DNA of 7,598 nt from Bacillota bacterium (GTDB lineage: Bacteria > Bacillota > UBA4882 > UBA8346), in NCBI GenBank assembly GCA_023415375.1, contig JAEZKW010000355.1:1-7598 (forward strand), in the 5' to 3' direction. The stretch's first letter is position 1. Every line of letters begins with the position of its first letter. The notes under the pieces are model-generated. The model saw only the letters and a list, made by a program, of their open reading frames with translations, had not been told where the DNA came from and ran no database searches. The position numbers and the translations under genes are program-made. Shown in pieces: positions 1-7,025 of the stretch.

Positions 1-69
1 GATGCAAACAGCTAACTACCAGCACTCAAGTAACTGGAGGGGCGAGCCGATGGGAGATGGGCCGTAATC
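1..69. other. Left-edge region without a supported gene
   Basis: The 69 bases after the stop of the TPR gene hold no ORF with a start and ribosome binding site. Plus-strand frame 3 is open from the window edge to a TAA near base 87, which overlaps the TPR gene's 3' end. It is too short to call as the tail of a convergent gene. No hairpin followed by a T-run was seen, so the terminator of the TPR gene is either weak or lies outside the window. Confidence 0.4.
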
Positions 70-2688
70 TCATTCCTTATTAAATCGTTGTTTCAGTTTA
101 ACTAAATTAGCCTTTACTTTTTTATTAAGGGCGGCATCAACTTCAGGTTTATAGACTTTCAAAGCCTCTTCGTAGGCATCGATCGCCTTTTTCACATAGT
201 CTTCCGAATTTTCATCAATGGCTGCCATTAAGCTGTAAACGGTACCTAAATTGTTTTGAGTCATTGCATAATCAAGGGGATATTTTTTAATCGTAAAGAC
301 ATTCAAGGCTTCTCCGAATGCATTGATAGCATTATTTAGTTTATCAGATTTGCTTTGATGAAAATCGGCAACTGTAGGGTAATTGAAGGTATTTAGAGAC
401 TCAGCTATCGATTTGTAAGCAACTCCGATATTATGAATGGTTGTGGCATAATCATACGGATATTGATCCGGCAAATAGACTTTTAAAGCATCCTCATAAG
501 CTCCAACGGCTTTCCGGAGATTGTCATCGGGTTCCTGGACCTCGGCAAAGTGCACATAAGCGTTTGCCATTTTGCAACGTGTATCGGCATACTCCATTGG
601 ATAGTCCCAGAATGTATGGATCTTAATTACTTCTTCAAATGCTTTCATCGCTTTGGTCAGATAAAGCTCTTTATCACGGACCTCCGCCATATCCATCAGG
701 GTATTTCCTAGATCTTCCTGAACATTTGCATATTCAAATGGCGTATTTTCCAAATTATAAATTTTGAGAGCTTCCTGGTGTGCTTTAATAGCCCGTGAAA
801 GATTGCCCTCTTTGTTAAAAGTCGGAGCAAGTGTCCGGCAAGCATTTCCGATACGGTTCTGGATAAGAGCATATTGTTCCGGAGCCTCTTCGAGCGTATA
901 ACCCTTTAGTGCGTCCTCATAGTTTTGGATTGCAGCCGTCAGATTTTCCTGCTTGTTTTGGTTTTCAGCGAGCACCTTCTGGGATTCTGCCAGACCCAAT
1001 TTTGCATTAGCGTATTCCTGAGGACTGCTTTCAAATGTATAAATTTTTAGGGCCTCTTCAAAAGACTGTGCTGCAGTAGTGGCATTATTTAGTTGATCGC
1101 TCAACTTGGACAATTCGGTAAGGGCATTTCCGTAATTAATTTGCAATTTGGCATATTCCTGAGGTTTGGTTTCGATATTATACAATGGAAGAATTTCCCG
1201 AAAAGCCTTTACCGCTTTGGTGATATTATCTTGTTTATCGTATTTGGCCGCTAGTTTCAAACTGATTTCACCCAGCATCTGCCTTGTAATCGCATATTCG
1301 TCCGGATTATTCTCGGCTGTAAATACTCCGGCTGCCGCCTCAAAGCATTCTGAGGCCTTTGCCAAGTTATCATCCGTATCGCAAATCTCGGCAAGCGCTT
1401 GATAAAAGATACCCAGGTTCAGTTTGGTTGAAGCATAGATTTCCGGGAAACTCTGGGGCGTATAGACTTGAAGGGCCTCTTCGAAGGAGGCGATGGCTTT
1501 ATATAAATTGTCCTCTTTATTAATGATATCCGAGAGGATACTATAGGCGGATCCCATATTAAATTGGATCTTGGCGTAATTCAAAGGATATTGCCCCGGA
1601 TTATAAACCTTCATCGCTTCCCTGCTTGCCGAAATCGCTTTACCCAAGTTTTCTTCCCGATCTTGAATTTGTCCTAACTCGAGGTAAATCGAACTGAGCT
1701 CATTTTGGATATTGGCATATTCGGCGGGGTAAGCTTCCAGAGTATAAAAGCGTAAAGCTTGGTCCAAAGCCTTAAGGGCTTTGGGATAGGCTTCGGCCGG
1801 TCCTAATGTGGGTGCCAATCCGCAGTAAGCCATACCGGTGTTGAGCTGATTTTCAGCATAAAGCATCGGATATTGTTCAAAAGTTATTAATTTGATGGCT
1901 TCTTCCGAAGCATGCACTGCTTTTTGCAAATTGTCCTCTTTGTCCCGGAACTCAGCCAGAGAAGTATATGAAGTTACCAATACCTGTTGAGCTTTACAAT
2001 AATCTAGGGGATGATTTTCAAAATCAAAAGTTTTGATAGCCTCTTCCAGATACTGCGTTGCTTTCAAATAATGATATTCTTTATTATTTTCCCGAAGTTT
2101 TGCCAAAGTCTCATACGAAAAGCCAAGATTGTATTGAATGGTTGCAAACATCAACGGGTATTTTTTGGCGGTAAAAAATTTTAAAGCTTCCTCACAGGCC
2201 GTAATGGCTTTAGCGATGTTATTTTCCTTATCTTCAAGCTCAGCCAGGGTCCCATATGCAGCGCCTAAGTCATTTTGGATTTGGGAGTACTCCATAGGAT
2301 CTTTGTTTAAATCCAGTATTTTGATGGCTTCTTCATAACAAAGAATGGCTTTTTTAAGATTTTCGACCGGTTCTTGGGTTGAAGCTAAATGTTTATAACA
2401 AACTCCCTCGTTGTGTTCAACCTGGGCATAGACTTTCGGTTCTCTAAAACGCGATATTTGAGATGATAATTCGGTGTATATAGCTAAAGCATCTTCTATT
2501 TGACCGGCTTCCATTAAATGTTGGGCATTTTCCATAATCATTTTTCGATGCGCCGTTCGAATCTTACGTTTACGATATTCGGATAGTGAGAAAAAAACCG
2601 CGCCGATGAGTACCAATATTGTCGCACTGACAATTCCCATAAACCATGGGCTTTTTACGTTTATAATTGCGATTGCAATGTGATCCAT
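70..2688 (-). CDS. Membrane-anchored TPR-repeat protein (872 aa), partners unknown
   Basis: Probably a protein-protein interaction scaffold at the inner face of the membrane. One hydrophobic segment (about residues 15-36) is followed by a strongly basic stretch (about 38-49), so the positive-inside rule puts the C-terminal bulk in the cytoplasm. From about residue 83 to 849 the protein is sixteen consecutive TPR-like units, almost all exactly 47 residues. The pattern is YPxxYAxxQxNLGxAYxxLAE, then DNLxKAIxxxEEALKxY. The second full unit (177-225) has 49 residues. The fifteenth copy (about 743-802) carries a 13-residue insertion. A short Lys-rich tail (850-872) ends the protein. Large DNA-level identity between units is not apparent, so the array is old rather than freshly expanded. 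No enzymatic domain is visible. The ATG at 2686-2688 precedes the membrane segment directly; its ribosome binding site (AAAGGCAGG on the minus strand, 2697-2705) is mediocre. It lies downstream of the LysM-SleB gene, separated by that gene's terminator. TPR architecture is certain; cellular role is not. Confidence 0.93.
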   Translation of the reverse strand: MDHIAIAIINVKSPWFMGIVSATILVLIGAVFFSLSEYRKRKIRTAHRKMIMENAQHLMEAGQIEDALAIYTELSSQISRFREPKVYAQVEHNEGVCYKHLASTQEPVENLKKAILCYEEAIKILDLNKDPMEYSQIQNDLGAAYGTLAELEDKENNIAKAITACEEALKFFTAKKYPLMFATIQYNLGFSYETLAKLRENNKEYHYLKATQYLEEAIKTFDFENHPLDYCKAQQVLVTSYTSLAEFRDKEDNLQKAVHASEEAIKLITFEQYPMLYAENQLNTGMAYCGLAPTLGPAEAYPKALKALDQALRFYTLEAYPAEYANIQNELSSIYLELGQIQDREENLGKAISASREAMKVYNPGQYPLNYAKIQFNMGSAYSILSDIINKEDNLYKAIASFEEALQVYTPQSFPEIYASTKLNLGIFYQALAEICDTDDNLAKASECFEAAAGVFTAENNPDEYAITRQMLGEISLKLAAKYDKQDNITKAVKAFREILPLYNIETKPQEYAKLQINYGNALTELSKLSDQLNNATTAAQSFEEALKIYTFESSPQEYANAKLGLAESQKVLAENQNKQENLTAAIQNYEDALKGYTLEEAPEQYALIQNRIGNACRTLAPTFNKEGNLSRAIKAHQEALKIYNLENTPFEYANVQEDLGNTLMDMAEVRDKELYLTKAMKAFEEVIKIHTFWDYPMEYADTRCKMANAYVHFAEVQEPDDNLRKAVGAYEDALKVYLPDQYPYDYATTIHNIGVAYKSIAESLNTFNYPTVADFHQSKSDKLNNAINAFGEALNVFTIKKYPLDYAMTQNNLGTVYSLMAAIDENSEDYVKKAIDAYEEALKVYKPEVDAALNKKVKANLVKLKQRFNKE

Positions 2689-3007
2689 AAAGTTCGCCTG
2701 CCTTTAAAAGTGTCCAATTTTATATCAAACTGAGTCTCGAAATCTCGTAAAACGTCTCTTTTGATTTTAATAATTATTGATGAGGCGCTTTGCCGGTAAA
2801 TTCAGATTCAGAAAAAGAAATACTGAAAACTCTATTTCAAAATGACATAAAAATAGCATTGTAATCTGTGATTAGTATACAACATAATGGAAAATAAAAA
2901 AACCTATAAAGTAAAAATTTGGATAAGATAAGCGATAATGCTCTTTGTAGGAAGATAATCACATATCCATATTATCGGCTATTATCTTTTTTTTTTTAAT
3001 AATAAAT
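2689..3007. other. Intergenic region upstream of the TPR gene
   Basis: About 320 bases with no supported ORF on either strand. It is very AT-rich. It should contain the promoter of the minus-strand TPR gene, but I found no convincing pair of -35 and -10 boxes. An AT-rich TATAAA-like stretch lies on the minus strand at about 2718-2725, without a recognisable -35. The right part holds the GATAAT/ATTATC hexamer cluster and an 11-T run, listed separately. Confidence 0.5.
2926..2997 (+). repeat. Clustered inverted GATAAT hexamers with 11-T run
   Basis: Two forward GATAAT hexamers (2934-2939, 2954-2959) face two ATTATC hexamers (2971-2976, 2981-2986). The outer set forms an imperfect stem, CGATAAT (2933-2939) with ATTATCG (2971-2977) plus AGATAA (2926-2931) with TTATCT (2982-2987). 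Eleven Ts (2987-2997) follow directly on the plus strand. The shape fits either a weak plus-strand intrinsic terminator of an unannotated transcript or an operator cluster; GATAAT/ATTATC half-sites are the building blocks of Fur-type boxes. No plus-strand gene precedes it, so what a terminator would serve is unclear. Confidence 0.4.
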
Positions 3008-3031
3008 AAAAAACCCGCATTTGCGGGTTTT
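3008..3031 (-). terminator. Intrinsic terminator of the LysM-SleB gene
   Basis: A perfect stem, AAAACCCGC (3010-3018) with GCGGGTTTT (3023-3031), has a 4-base loop. Read on the minus strand, the GC core is followed by a T-rich tract running into 2998-3013. It lies about 50 bases past the stop of the LysM-SleB gene and should separate that gene from the TPR gene. The A/T flanks are nearly symmetric, so it may also work on the plus strand. Confidence 0.88.
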
Positions 3032-3080
3032 CGGGCACATCATTTCACGATCAATGCTTTGTGATAAATAACGGATTTCT

Positions 3081-4034
3081 TTACGAATTAAAAAAGATAT
3101 GATTACCGATGGTCACTGTAACAGGTTGTGATTTTACCCAGTTATTAACAGTCTTCGTGGGATTATAAAATCCATTGGCACCGTTACTTGGATCCCATCC
3201 GGAACAGGCCGATTGGACGGCCCGGTAAGCACTGGCGCTGGCTTGTTGATTAATCCGCCCATCTAAAACCGGACTATACTGATAACGGCCATTAACAACC
3301 TGATAGATAATTCCGGCAATCGTCTTTGGATACAGCGGATCCTGTAAACGATTCAAAATTGTTGCGGCAACGGCAACTTGTCCTTCAAAGGATTCACCAT
3401 CCGATTCGGCAGTGACCAATCTTGCTAAAAGATCAACATCACTTTGACTTAGCTTTAAACCAGTAGAACTTGAACCGCCGCTTGTTGTAGAGCTCGGTAT
3501 TGTTAGGGACTGATTCGGATAAATCGCGGCAGCGGAACTAAGATTATTTGCTGCCCTTAAAGCTGCGACACTGACTCCATACCGCTGGGCAATAAGGAAT
3601 ATGGAATCACCGGCTTGAACCAGATAACGATTACTCGTGGAAGAAGAATTACTCTTTACTGCTGGAATCGTTAACTGTCTTCCAGCCGATAGATTATCGC
3701 TTGACAGGTTATTGCTACTTTTCAGGGCGTCCACTGTAATTCCAAACTTCTGAGCTATCAAGAAAAGACTGTCGCCTGATAAAACTGTATAGGCGAAACT
3801 GCTGTTACTGGTCGTACTTTTTGGATTAATACTTAAGGCTTGTCCGGGATAAATTTGATTGTTGCTTAAACCATTGGCCTGGGATAATGTTGTTGTGGTC
3901 GTACCATAACGGGCGGCAATACTATACAAAGAATCCCCAGGTTGAACATAATAGACTTGTCCATAAACAGCGCCGGCAGTGAAAGTCAAAACACCCAAAA
4001 TGAGAGAGGAAACCAGAGTCTTTTTCAATGTCAT
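3081..4034 (-). CDS. Exported cell wall hydrolase: three LysM domains plus SleB/CwlJ domain
   Basis: A 317-residue secreted peptidoglycan hydrolase. Residues 1-25 form a signal peptide (KK, hydrophobic core, cleavage near AVYG/Q). Three LysM glycan-binding domains follow at about 28-70, 81-123 and 137-180. Each shows the GDSLxxIAxxYG-type start and a PGQxLxI-type end, and Ser/Thr-rich linkers join them. The C-terminal part (about 203-316) is a Hydrolase_2 (SleB/CwlJ) domain with LLARLVTAE, DGESFEGQVAVAATILNR and a C-terminal GFYNPTKT region. Glu210 is the likely catalytic acid by analogy with SleB. In Bacilli and Clostridia this family cleaves muramic-delta-lactam cortex during spore germination. 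LysM-carrying relatives may also act on the vegetative wall. The start is the ATG at 4032-4034. It sits 6 bases from a perfect AAGGAG and directly before the signal peptide; the in-frame GTG seven codons upstream overlaps that ribosome binding site and is rejected. Terminated at 3008-3031. Confidence 0.93.
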   Translation of the reverse strand: MTLKKTLVSSLILGVLTFTAGAVYGQVYYVQPGDSLYSIAARYGTTTTTLSQANGLSNNQIYPGQALSINPKSTTSNSSFAYTVLSGDSLFLIAQKFGITVDALKSSNNLSSDNLSAGRQLTIPAVKSNSSSTSNRYLVQAGDSIFLIAQRYGVSVAALRAANNLSSAAAIYPNQSLTIPSSTTSGGSSSTGLKLSQSDVDLLARLVTAESDGESFEGQVAVAATILNRLQDPLYPKTIAGIIYQVVNGRYQYSPVLDGRINQQASASAYRAVQSACSGWDPSNGANGFYNPTKTVNNWVKSQPVTVTIGNHIFFNS

Positions 4035-4040
4035 CTTTTG

Positions 4041-4046
4041 CTCCTT
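4041..4046 (-). promoter_or_regulatory. Ribosome binding site of the LysM-SleB gene
   Basis: AAGGAG on the minus strand, 6 bases before the ATG at 4032-4034. It fixes the start and excludes the upstream in-frame GTG (4053-4055). Its first three bases fall inside a 7-bp hairpin stem (4044-4050 with 4064-4070), so its access could depend on RNA folding. Confidence 0.85.
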
Positions 4047-4129
4047 TTTGTCCACGGCACGGGCAAAAAGTTAGCTGATATAAGTGCTGAAAAGTCACCA
4101 CGCGCGTGCGCGCTTCCGGCTTTGCCGTG
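4041..4129 (-). promoter_or_regulatory. Candidate structured leader with competing helices
   Basis: On the minus strand, CACGGCA (4123-4129) can pair perfectly with TGCCGTG (4053-4059), enclosing about 63 bases. Inside is a short hairpin built from self-complementary CGCG units (about 4099-4113). A second perfect 7-bp stem, CTTTTTG (4064-4070) with CAAAAAG (4044-4050), overlaps the ribosome binding site and has the 3' strand of the first helix in its loop. The two helices therefore compete or form a pseudoknot, the usual logic of a translational switch. A CAGCTAAC stretch (about 4070-4077) recalls the 3' end of c-di-AMP (ydaO) riboswitches, which often control wall hydrolases. The other ydaO core segments, GGGGAACC-like and GGGGTGA-like, are absent. 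Confidence 0.4.
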
Positions 4130-4430
4130 ATACAAACGGAAATCAATACCGGAATGGCTATTCTACCTGGGATTGGGAATGGAAAAATATTTTCCAGGCA
4201 GAAGGCTACGGATCATACTTTGACGCTTCGAATAACCGTGGCAGTATTGTTTAATTGCATTTGGAAACAGAATCCAACCTGTCAGGCTTTTTCTATTACT
4301 GACAATTTCTTTAAAGCTTGGGAAGTTCCTTGTGGGAATGAGTGGATAGCCAATTGAACGCAGGATTGTAAAAAAAACTAAAGGTTACCAGAAAAGGCAA
4401 TCTATGAGGAGGGAGTATGTGGCCCTGTTT

Positions 4431-4742
4431 TTAATTTTCAATTGAATGCGGAAGTGTGCCAAGATGCTGAAAAAAGAGCTGCGAACGGTGAATGATTTGG
4501 GATAAGTAAAAGGCAAAATTCTGACGCCAGATATGTTTGGCCCAAGAATCAGACGGGCGGGTACAAAAAAGCATTTCTAACTGGTAAGCAATGGAGCGGA
4601 ATTGGAATAAGTCAAGCTCAATTTTTTTGGCCAGAGACGGGTCAGCAGAAAAGCGTTGCGGGATTTTTTTGGAATAGTAAATCATGGTTGAAACCCATAA
4701 TAAGGCTAACTCATCGATGGGGATCGTTTTTGGCAGGGTCAT
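4431..4742 (-). CDS. Small protein of unknown function (103 aa)
   Basis: I do not recognise this protein. It starts at the ATG at 4740-4742, 8 bases after a strong GGGAGG, which rules out the in-frame ATG at 4773-4775 with no ribosome binding site. The sequence is rich in aromatic residues, with seven Phe, four Tyr and three Trp by eye. It looks mostly helical and has no signal peptide, no clear membrane span and no metal-binding cluster. A moderately hydrophobic stretch (ELALLWVSTMIYY, about residues 11-23) could be a buried helix. Its single Cys is in FCTRPSD. It lies about 117 bases downstream of the PBP gene, but a candidate promoter in that gap suggests it can be transcribed on its own. 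The start signals make a real gene likely; length alone would not. Confidence 0.65.
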   Translation of the reverse strand: MTLPKTIPIDELALLWVSTMIYYSKKIPQRFSADPSLAKKIELDLFQFRSIAYQLEMLFCTRPSDSWAKHIWRQNFAFYLSQIIHRSQLFFQHLGTLPHSIEN

Positions 4743-4750
4743 ATTCCATT

Positions 4751-4756
4751 CCTCCC
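4751..4756 (-). promoter_or_regulatory. Ribosome binding site of the 103-residue gene
   Basis: GGGAGG on the minus strand, 8 bases before the ATG at 4740-4742. It is the main reason for accepting the small ORF as a gene and for choosing this start over the ATG eleven codons upstream. Confidence 0.75.
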
Positions 4757-4804
4757 GGATCGTTATAATTAGCATGATTGGATATATTTATTGAAATCCG
4801 ATCC

Positions 4805-4847
4805 GACTGGACCGGGGATAATATAATATATTCATCCGAGTCCAATC
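4805..4847 (-). promoter_or_regulatory. Candidate sigma-A promoter enclosed by an inverted repeat
   Basis: On the minus strand, TTGGAC (4840-4845), a 16-base spacer and TATTAT (4818-4823) resemble a housekeeping promoter; the -10 matches 5 of 6, the -35 only 3 of 6. Transcription would begin near 4811, about 69 bases before the small gene. An inverted repeat, GATTGGAC (4840-4847) with GTCCAGTC (4805-4812, one G-U pair in RNA), covers the -35 and the start region. Inner GGAT/ATCC arms add further pairing. This placement suits an operator. An unusual PBP-gene terminator is the alternative, but no T-run follows. Confidence 0.4.
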
Positions 4848-4859
4848 CGGGAAGAGAGT

Positions 4860-6995
4860 CTATTGTGATTTCGAATTAAATATTCGCCGCAGCCATTCGA
4901 AGAAATAGGAATTCTTTCGACATATATTACAGATCTCCGTCGGTTGGTCGCCAAGCTTAAATTGTCTTACTTCGAGCTCCCTGCAATAAGGACCCGGTAA
5001 AAGGCCGGAACGTCTGCATACTTGAATACTGAGGAAACGGTGCTTTTGACAATATTCGGTTGGTTCGGTCCCTGTTAAAAAGTACTCAGCCCGTTTGGGG
5101 CAAAAGGCAGTAGCCTTTGCCCCTGTCTCAGTACATATATCCATTTGGACGACATCGCTAGGAATCGTAAAGTCGAGCGCAGGCTTACTTCTTAAAGCCT
5201 CAGTCATAAAATCAGCCCAAATCGGTGCCGCTATTTGATTAGCAGCTCCCGGTAAGGAACGCTCGTTGTGGTCGCAACCAACAAATACACAGGTCAATAA
5301 GTCAGGAGTATATCCCACAAACCAGGCATCCCGGTTTTCTTCAGTGGTTCCGGTTTTACCGGCCACCGGCCGATTAATAACACCCTCGATATTTGCGGCT
5401 GTACCACCTTTATGTAAGACGCTGCTTAAAGCTTGCGTCACTAAATAAGCCACTCCGGGATCGATCACTGTTAGATGTTCGGTAGGAGCTTGGTACAGAA
5501 CCCGGCCCTCCCGGTCTAAAATCCGCCGTATGGTGGTGGGAGTTAACTTTTTACCGCCATTGGCAAAAGGCAGGTAGGAGCTGGCTAATTCCAGCGGGGT
5601 GACTTCCCCGGAGCCCAGGGCTAGTGACAATTGAGGTGGCAAAGTAGAAGTAATTCCAAGTTTTTTGGCGAGTGAAATAACCTCGGCAGTTCCAATTTGA
5701 TATAATAGTTTGACAGCCACCACGTTACTGGAAGATGCTAAAGCCTCGCGCAGGGATAAAAGGCCGGAACGTTCTTCATCATTGTCATCAGTCGGCCGAT
5801 AGGTCTGTCGTCCTATTTGATAAGTTACCGGGCTGCAATCAACTTGATTGGCCAAAGTATACCCGTGGCCTAAAGCTGTAGCATATAAAATCGGTTTAAA
5901 CGTCGATCCGGGCTGGCGATGGGCTTGAATGGCCCGATTAAATTGAGATTTTGTAGAGTCGGTACCACCCACTAAAGCCCTGATAGCACCGTTTTGGGGG
6001 TCGATTGTAATCAGCGCCCCTTGGGGTTGTAGTAAGCCCTGCTTATCTCGAAATAATTTGGGCAAACCCTCTGCCATAGAACGCTCAGCCTTTTTTTGCA
6101 TTTCCATATCCAAAGTGGACTCAATGATAAAGCCGGCTTTATAAATCAATCCTGGTTCTTTGGGAAATATTCGGCCTACTTCATCTTGGAGAAGGTCAAG
6201 GAAATATGGAGCCGGTGCTGTTTTATTTATGATACCCGGTAAATGAAGCGGCATCGAACGGTAACGCTCAAATTGGGCATTCGATATGTAATTGCATTCT
6301 CTCATCCGCTGTAAAACTTCGATAATTCGCTGCCTGCCAGCCTTGGGATGAAAATATGGCGAATAATAAGCTGGCCCTTTAGGTAAGCCGGCAAGTAGAG
6401 CCATTTCAGTTGGGGTCAATTGACTAAGTTCTTTGCCAAAATAAGTTTGGGCAGCGATTTTTAACCCATAGGCGCCATGACCGAAATAGATTTGGTTTAG
6501 ATATAATTCGAGAATCTTATTTTTTGGTAATTGTAATTCTAATTTAACAGTATAGAATAACTCTTTGAGTTTGCGAAGAAAGGTCCTCTTTTGATCGAGA
6601 TAAGCGTTTTTAGCCAGTTGCTGGGTTATGGTACTGGCACCCTGGTCTAAACTACGGTGCATTATATCATAAAATAATGCTTTGACAATTCTTCCCGGGT
6701 TGATACCATGGTGTTGATAAAACCGGTGATCCTCTACAGCCAGTATCGCTTTAATCAAAAAAGGCGGTACTTCATCAAGATGAACCGGGCTTCGGTTCTG
6801 TAAAAAAAAAGTTGTAATTAATTTATGGTTCTGATCATAAACCTCTGAGGCTATCGGCATTTGGGGAGAGGGCAGAGGTAAGTAAATAGCCAGTAATAGC
6901 CCTCCAAAAATAAGAAGCAGCATCAAAAGAAATATATAAGATCCATTCAATTTGATGGTGACCCAGTTGTGAAACTTCTGCCAAGAAAATACCAC
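4860..6995 (-). CDS. Class A penicillin-binding protein (glycosyltransferase/transpeptidase)
   Basis: A 711-residue bifunctional peptidoglycan synthase anchored by one membrane segment (about 20-40) with its domains outside. The GT51 domain polymerises lipid II and shows EDHRFYQHHG (catalytic Glu88), GASTITQQ (119-126), RKLKEL (141-146) and ILELYLNQIYFG (161-172). The transpeptidase domain crosslinks stem peptides and shows the nucleophile motif STFK (Ser364, Lys367), SSN (422-424) and KTGT (547-550). All essential motifs are intact, so the protein should be active and beta-lactam sensitive. The last 100 residues hold seven Cys in two related modules (about 617-651 and 657-692), each with a Gly after the first Cys, a central Cys and G-x-x-PTE-x-C. 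Such tails occur in Clostridia PBP1A proteins. The start is GTG at 6993-6995, 9 bases from GAGAGG. In sporulating Bacilli some class A PBPs (PbpF, PbpG) serve the spore; whether this is one is open. It is transcribed divergently from murI. Confidence 0.95.
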   Translation of the reverse strand: MVFSWQKFHNWVTIKLNGSYIFLLMLLLIFGGLLLAIYLPLPSPQMPIASEVYDQNHKLITTFFLQNRSPVHLDEVPPFLIKAILAVEDHRFYQHHGINPGRIVKALFYDIMHRSLDQGASTITQQLAKNAYLDQKRTFLRKLKELFYTVKLELQLPKNKILELYLNQIYFGHGAYGLKIAAQTYFGKELSQLTPTEMALLAGLPKGPAYYSPYFHPKAGRQRIIEVLQRMRECNYISNAQFERYRSMPLHLPGIINKTAPAPYFLDLLQDEVGRIFPKEPGLIYKAGFIIESTLDMEMQKKAERSMAEGLPKLFRDKQGLLQPQGALITIDPQNGAIRALVGGTDSTKSQFNRAIQAHRQPGSTFKPILYATALGHGYTLANQVDCSPVTYQIGRQTYRPTDDNDEERSGLLSLREALASSSNVVAVKLLYQIGTAEVISLAKKLGITSTLPPQLSLALGSGEVTPLELASSYLPFANGGKKLTPTTIRRILDREGRVLYQAPTEHLTVIDPGVAYLVTQALSSVLHKGGTAANIEGVINRPVAGKTGTTEENRDAWFVGYTPDLLTCVFVGCDHNERSLPGAANQIAAPIWADFMTEALRSKPALDFTIPSDVVQMDICTETGAKATAFCPKRAEYFLTGTEPTEYCQKHRFLSIQVCRRSGLLPGPYCRELEVRQFKLGDQPTEICNICRKNSYFFEWLRRIFNSKSQ

Positions 6996-7025
6996 TATCT
7001 TTTTCCTCTCAAGGTTTTACTTTAT

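Larger units (their letters stand above)
4035..4430. other. Intergenic region upstream of the LysM-SleB gene
   Basis: About 395 bases without a supported gene. ORFs exist on both strands but none has a ribosome binding site or recognisable domain. It holds the competing-helix leader at its left end, a small hairpin at 4181-4195 (GGAAAA/TTTTCC) nested inside CCTGG/CCAGG (4166-4198), and an 8-T run on the minus strand at 4371-4378 past the end of the 103-residue gene. I found no clear promoter; a weak TTGGAT and TAAACA pair lies on the minus strand near 4250-4280. Confidence 0.45.

Noticed and set aside
1..60. Similarity between GGCGAGCC at 41-48 and the murI leader element at 7357-7364
   Set aside because: Only about eight identical bases plus loose G-rich similarity; the helices of the murI element are absent here.
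441..2338. Plus-strand ORFs inside the TPR gene (441-626, 1166-1402, 2138-2338)
   Set aside because: Antisense shadows created by the periodic TPR coding sequence; no start signals.
4035..4129. c-di-AMP (ydaO/yuaA) riboswitch before the LysM-SleB gene
   Set aside because: The CAGCTAAC stretch and wall-hydrolase target fit, but the GGGGAACC-like and GGGGTGA-like core segments are missing and the leader is too compact. Kept only as an unassigned leader.
3922..4146. Minus-strand ORF of 74 codons over the start of the LysM-SleB gene
   Set aside because: Out-of-frame shadow of the signal peptide and first LysM domain and of the leader.
4084..4254. Plus-strand GTG ORF of 56 codons with protein-like composition (Trp, Tyr, Asn and Gly rich)
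   Set aside because: No ribosome binding site, starts directly after an in-frame stop, overlaps the leader of the opposite gene and has no recognisable domain.
4106..4357. Plus-strand ORF of 83 codons
   Set aside because: No ribosome binding site or known motif; overlaps another equally open frame in the same non-coding gap.
5266..5448. Plus-strand ORF inside the PBP gene
   Set aside because: Antisense to the KTGT region of an intact PBP transpeptidase domain; no start signals.
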